This document shows, in pieces, positions 21,039 through 25,000 of a stretch of 25,000 nt of DNA (the first letter of the stretch is position 1; each line of letters starts with the position of its first letter). A program made the position numbers and the translations under genes. The stretch comes from Bigelowiella natans CCMP2755 (Eukaryota > Cercozoa > Chlorarachniophyceae). The notes under the pieces were generated by a model that did no database searches, had not been told where the DNA came from, and saw only the letters and a list, made by a program, of their open reading frames with translations. The DNA lies in NCBI GenBank assembly GCA_000320545.1, contig ADNK01000694.1:1-25000 (forward strand). Direction: 5' to 3'.

Positions 21039-21955
21039 TCGTGGATAAGATCATACACACTGCTACGGAAGTGGTCGCGGCGGGTCAAAAGGAATAAAGG
21101 AATACATGATCATGATACTTGTGAATGCCTAGATGATATGGCAGCACCACACAAGTATACGTAGATGGCTACTACAAGATGTTGCATCATTCGTTCCTGA
21201 AATCTAGAAAAAATGAAGCTACTCTAGCACTGCTGAGGCTAATACACACCTTCTAGCCTTGTTGTGGGATCATAACAATTTGTCGATTCATGGTAGCATG
21301 CGCATGCTAATGTGTCTCAATTATTATTGCTGCATACATTGCTAGATTGAGGCGCCTGTCGTGCATAGAGGAGCAAATGTGATAACTGCTTGACTGTCAT
21401 CTCGTCTAGTCGTACGTGCTAGCGTGATCGATGAATCTAGACGCAATTGATGTGCATGCTGCAATGCGAGCGAAGAAAATGCTCAGAGTAGATGATGCAC
21501 ACCTTGCGAGCTTGACCGCATGACATGCTGCGCATGCCGCGACTCGATGACACGCGTTAGCGTGGAACGCTACTAGCTAGTTAGCCATGGGCTACGGACA
21601 TCTTGACATGTGCCCTAAACTAGTGAATGCAAAAATGTCAATTTTTGTGCAATGACTTGCTACCTTGGCTGGAGGCGCATTTCATCGAATGCAGCATGCT
21701 AGCCTAGCTGCTAGCAGGCGTCATGCACATCGGTGGTCGCAATGGTGAGCGGATCAGTAAATCAAGTGCGTGCAGTGTGATCCATCCACATGTAGCTAGA
21801 TAGCTAGGTAGCTATGCACAGCAGCACATGCAACAAACAAGTTGCTGCGGGGTTACAGCCTCGCATGAACGACAAGTCGTATCCATGATGTTTATTTGCG
21901 CTACACTACACTTGTTTTTGAATTACCAACATTATGTTAAGTGTACGACTTGCTC
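21039..21955. other. Microsatellite-free intergenic block rich in palindromes
   Basis: This lies between the convergent DCN1-like and LON-like genes. It has no tandem di- or trinucleotide array over more than 900 bases. It is enriched in GCATGC, GCTAGC and CTAG words, including the perfect 16-base palindrome TAGCATGCGCATGCTA at 21294-21309. No frame longer than 60 codons is open. I see no coding signal, tRNA or rRNA. Confidence 0.6.
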
Positions 21956-22281
21956 TCATCTTGCAGTCGCCCCCTTTTCTGGCTTTATGCGGTAAATGTC
22001 ACCTGCACCACAAAGTTTTTATGGATTATCTTTTGGATTGGGAATAGTTATAAAAGTCAACAAAGTTGATCGGTTCAATAATTGCCGTAGTACATCGATA
22101 GATGATGTTCAAACCTTCGTTCGCTCCGAAAGCGTTTAGATGCTGAATTCCATTTCGATCAGAGTGCCACCCCATCGCCTCAGTTCTACATGAAAACGAT
22201 TGCGCTTAATGATGATATTTATATATGACAGTTACTGAGAGATAACGTATTTTTTTTCAAAATACACCACAAAAACACACG

Positions 22282-22318
<37 letters not shown>

Positions 22319-22773
22319 CACTCAATTGAAACAGTAAAATAGCGACGAGAATTACTACACAATAAGGTACATCGTGGTACCTCTCTGTTATTTTGAATAG
22401 GTCGTTAAAATCTGATATATCATCCAAAATAAAATGTCAAATATTCAGGACGAGACATACAAAGAACATGTCAAGCACATTCATTCCCCCTCCACTCTCT
22501 CGCACTTACTTCTTTACACGTTCTATTGTAACAATCAACATTCAAATCCATTCAAAATCATATAATAAATAAGTTAATTCATTGATTGATACCTGTCATA
22601 TGCGCCAATCGTTTGTTATAGGCTTCTAAGCGTTCCCTATAGCTTTTCCCTCCATCAGAGCTGCATGCAGTAGTAGCGGTTTCGTGTTTACTTAAAGAGG
22701 GGTGTGTAAAAGATAGAAAGTGGCGAAGTTCAGTTCGTCCAAAAGGAAGAAAACGGTGGGATGCGCGCGCGCG

Positions 22774-22815
<42 letters not shown>

Positions 22816-22948
22816 CTAAACAGATAAAAAAAGATGAGCTAAATTTTCTTAGAAGCACCACCCATGATCACCATATCGTTCTCCTGTTACTGAGCTGCTG
22901 CTACTACCACTACCACTACGATGGTGCTGTCAATGGGTCGTCGTAGTG

Positions 22949-22980
<32 letters not shown>

Positions 22981-23180
22981 TATAGTTATAGTAGTAGTAT
23001 GGGTGAATATTAATGAGTAAAAATTACTCTCTACGATGTCGCTTGGCGTCTCTTATCCATCTGTTTGTTTGTTGTAATTGTAAGATGAAACTTAAGTAAT
23101 TACTATAGTTAGACAAGAATTTTATTGGCTAAGGGTTAGATGCAATAAAAGCAAATCACCATTATCATTATTATCAAGGC

Positions 23181-23219
<39 letters not shown>

Positions 23220-23605
23220 TAAGCCTTCTACTATCCTCCTTTTGTTATCATCACGCTGAAACAATCATGCATGATGTGAGCATGTCCTCCTATAGATCAA
23301 ACAACAACCTTGCATCAAATTTCTTCTGTGCAGGAGTACGGGTGTCGTGTTGGTTGGCTACAACAATAACAACAACAAGAAGATCATATATCATCATCAT
23401 CATCATCATCCACACTCTTGAATACGATTTTATCGTCATTGTTTCAGTCTGATCATCACTGCATTATCATGCCCTTCTTCTTCTTCTTCTTCCTCATCTT
23501 CTTCTTCTTTTGCCGTCATTCTGCTAGTACTCGCTTATCTTATTTACTGTTACCGTAGTAATCTTCGTTAAGTTGCTCCGTGCTGATGTAATATCGTAGT
23601 GCGTG

Positions 23606-23639
<34 letters not shown>

Positions 23640-23925
23640 CACACAACAAGAATAGGAGGCAGTGATAAAGGAGGAGGAGGAGGAGGAGGAGGAGGAGGAG
23701 GAAGAAGAAGAGAGGGACCATAATGAAAGAAGGAAACAATAACAACAACAACAACAATAGCAACAACACGACGTGAAAAAATACAAACCCAAAGCCATAC
23801 TATCATAGTTGCAATTGTTGTTACGTGTTGTATTATACCCGTCGCCCTTTAAAATGAGAGCTTTGACGTCATCAAATACGTCATTGGCCACTGACGAGTA
23901 TTGCGTTACGGTTTGTATAATAATA

Positions 23926-23956
<31 letters not shown>

Positions 23957-24049
23957 CAAGGTGTTAATAAGGTGATATCATTGAGTAGAGGAGAATAAGA
24001 AGGGAAGAAAAGAAAAGTCATTTAGGCATGCAAATGTAGCAGTGGAAGT

Positions 24050-24080
<31 letters not shown>

Positions 24081-24591
24081 ATTTTATATGAATGATTCAA
24101 CATTATTATTACATTATTATTATTATTGTTATTCGTACATATTAGTATGCGAATAATGTGTACTATGATGTGTGTATTATGTTTGCTACTACTACTACTA
24201 CAACATGTGTTGTTGTATATGTGTATGTCATGTAGTAGTACGTGGGTGTATCCTTCCTTGCTCTGGTTTATCAGGACCCATTGGAAGCCCAACTCCTTCA
24301 TCGCTGATGATGATCCATGATCATGATCATCGTCATTGTCATCATCATCACCATCATAATCGATATCCTCCTCCTCAAAGCAGCTACTACTTTCTACTAC
24401 TACTACTCTACCTCAAGTATTGGCCAGTTACGATGAGCTGTTTTTTGCCGTCAGGAGCAGTTGTTTCAATTGTCTATAAATAGTAGTATTAGTACCCATG
24501 ATGTACGTATACTACACTACTAACTACTAACTACTACTACTACTAACTACTATTACCTGTACATTGCATGGAAGCGTACCGCACACACCGC
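21956..24591 (-). CDS. Multi-exon gene, LON substrate-binding-domain-like (5' end missing)
   Basis: Exons (minus): 24591-24557, 24473-24412, 24303-24242, 23890-23839, 23520-23460, 23357-23309, 22815-22593, 22411-22381, 22185-22115 and 22002-21956 (TGA). The first four are linked in phase and read GGVCGTLPCNVQTIETTAPD, then GKKQLIVTGQY, DEGVGLPMGPDKPEQGRIHP and ANDVFDDVKALILKGDG. The pattern GT-x-x-x-V-x-x-I followed by PDG and LIVTG resembles the LON N-terminal substrate-binding domain (as in Lon proteases and cytosolic LON-domain proteins), but I would not call it firmly. The last four read GRTELRHFLSF, SYRERLEAYNKRLAHMTDF, NDLFKITERTEAMGWHSD and GDIYRIKPEKGATAR, and I do not recognise them. 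The exon 23520-23460 encodes a Glu run from a (GAA)n array. The exon 22815-22593 begins with a Pro then a Ser-Leu alternation read from (TC)n. The joint 23309/22815 does not keep phase, so an exon is missing or misplaced there. Confidence 0.5.
22777..22815 (-). repeat. (TC)n array probably inside an exon
   Basis: The only AG available upstream of the GRTELRHF reading frame lies before this array (22817-22816). If that acceptor is used, the array is translated as alternating Ser and Leu. Confidence 0.5.
23178..23219 (+). repeat. (ATC)n array
   Basis: About 14 ATC units in the long intron 22816-23308 of the LON-like gene. Confidence 0.9.
23601..23712 (+). repeat. (TAG)n and (GGA)n arrays
   Basis: A TAG array (about 23605-23638) and a GGA/GAA array (23671-23712) lie in intron 23521-23838. 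Several open frames across them in all phases are artefacts of the repeats. Confidence 0.85.
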
Positions 24592-25000
24592 CTTTGATCG
24601 ATGGTAAGTGATTTAGAAGAAATCACCATCAAGCATGACATGGTGATGTGCATCAAACGAATATAAGATTTATTCATATCGTCACAGACTGCTATTAAAT
24701 AGTATTGGAATACACTCAAAAAACAACAAATGAGATTAAAAGATATATACATTATCATCATCATAATCATCATCATCATCACCATCATGATATCACAACA
24801 AATCTATTGAGTTGTAAATCAAAGAAAACAATAATAAGCACAGTAGTATTTTCGTTGAGTGTGAGCAGTAGTAATAATCTGATTCTCATCATCTTGACAG
24901 ATGCTACTTTGACGTGTTGTTGTCATAATAGTAGGTACTCATAAGTCATCATCATCGTATTAGTAGGTATTCATAAGTCATCATCATATAATTTACCTGT
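24592..25000 (-). other. 5' continuation of the minus-strand gene
   Basis: On the minus strand the window begins with ACAG followed by GTAAAT, which looks like the last four bases of an exon and its donor at 24997/24996. The gene therefore probably continues beyond the window edge. The rest holds ATC arrays and a 32-bp-period tandem duplication (GTAGGTA at 24931 and 24963). An open frame at 24543-24788 (minus) contains the 24591 exon but no other recognisable part. Confidence 0.4.

Noticed and set aside
23524-23891. Long open frames in three phases of the minus strand
   Set aside because: Triplet arrays lack stops in several phases. The frames translate to homopolymers, and only the segment 23890-23839 has splice and protein support.

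Overview
The window is nuclear DNA from an intron-rich microbial eukaryote. The coding signal comes in short exons bounded by GT...AG (with one probable GC...AG) and linked by consistent reading phases. Many introns contain a CTAAT or CTAAC branch-point-like sequence shortly before the acceptor. TAA and TGA both end the recognised genes, so nothing points to a reassigned code. Non-coding DNA is packed with di- and trinucleotide microsatellites: GTA/TAC, ATC/GAT, TTC, TCC, CA and TA. I cannot name the lineage from sequence alone. A protist such as a stramenopile, rhizarian or haptophyte relative is possible, but that is a guess.

Layout. (1) 1-3567, plus strand: the 3' part of a sulfite oxidase gene with 11 visible exons; its 5' end lies outside the window. 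(2) 3568-4161: short intergenic gap between convergent genes. (3) 4162 to about 16049 (possibly 16333), minus strand: one very large gene of about 28 exons. It encodes an Mre11/SbcD-type metallophosphoesterase followed in the same chain by a Rad50/SbcC-type ABC ATPase with a coiled coil and a CPYC zinc hook. This single-chain nuclease-ATPase is the most remarkable object here. (4) about 16050-17081: divergent intergenic or promoter region with little support for genes. (5) about 17082-21038, plus strand: a DCN1-like (DCUN1/PONY domain) cullin-neddylation factor preceded by an EF-hand segment, about 17 exons. (6) 21039-21955: convergent intergenic block, unusually free of microsatellites and rich in GCATGC and CTAG palindromes. 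(7) 21956 to beyond 24591, minus strand: a multi-exon gene ending in TGA. Its first visible part resembles a LON substrate-binding domain, but this identity is tentative.

The four genes do not form an operon-like unit or a shared pathway. They are sulfite detoxification, DNA end processing, cullin neddylation and possibly protein quality control. All exon models were built by eye from reading phase, splice sites and family motifs, and have no transcript support. Three joints have an unresolved reading phase and are marked in the entries. The second theme of the window is how closely microsatellites are tied to splicing. GTA arrays sit at or just after donors, and TAC/CTA, TTC and ATC arrays sit before acceptors. 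Triplet arrays inside exons are read as Ser, Gly, Asp, Asn, Glu, Leu or Tyr runs. Two tandem duplications copy a 3' splice site.
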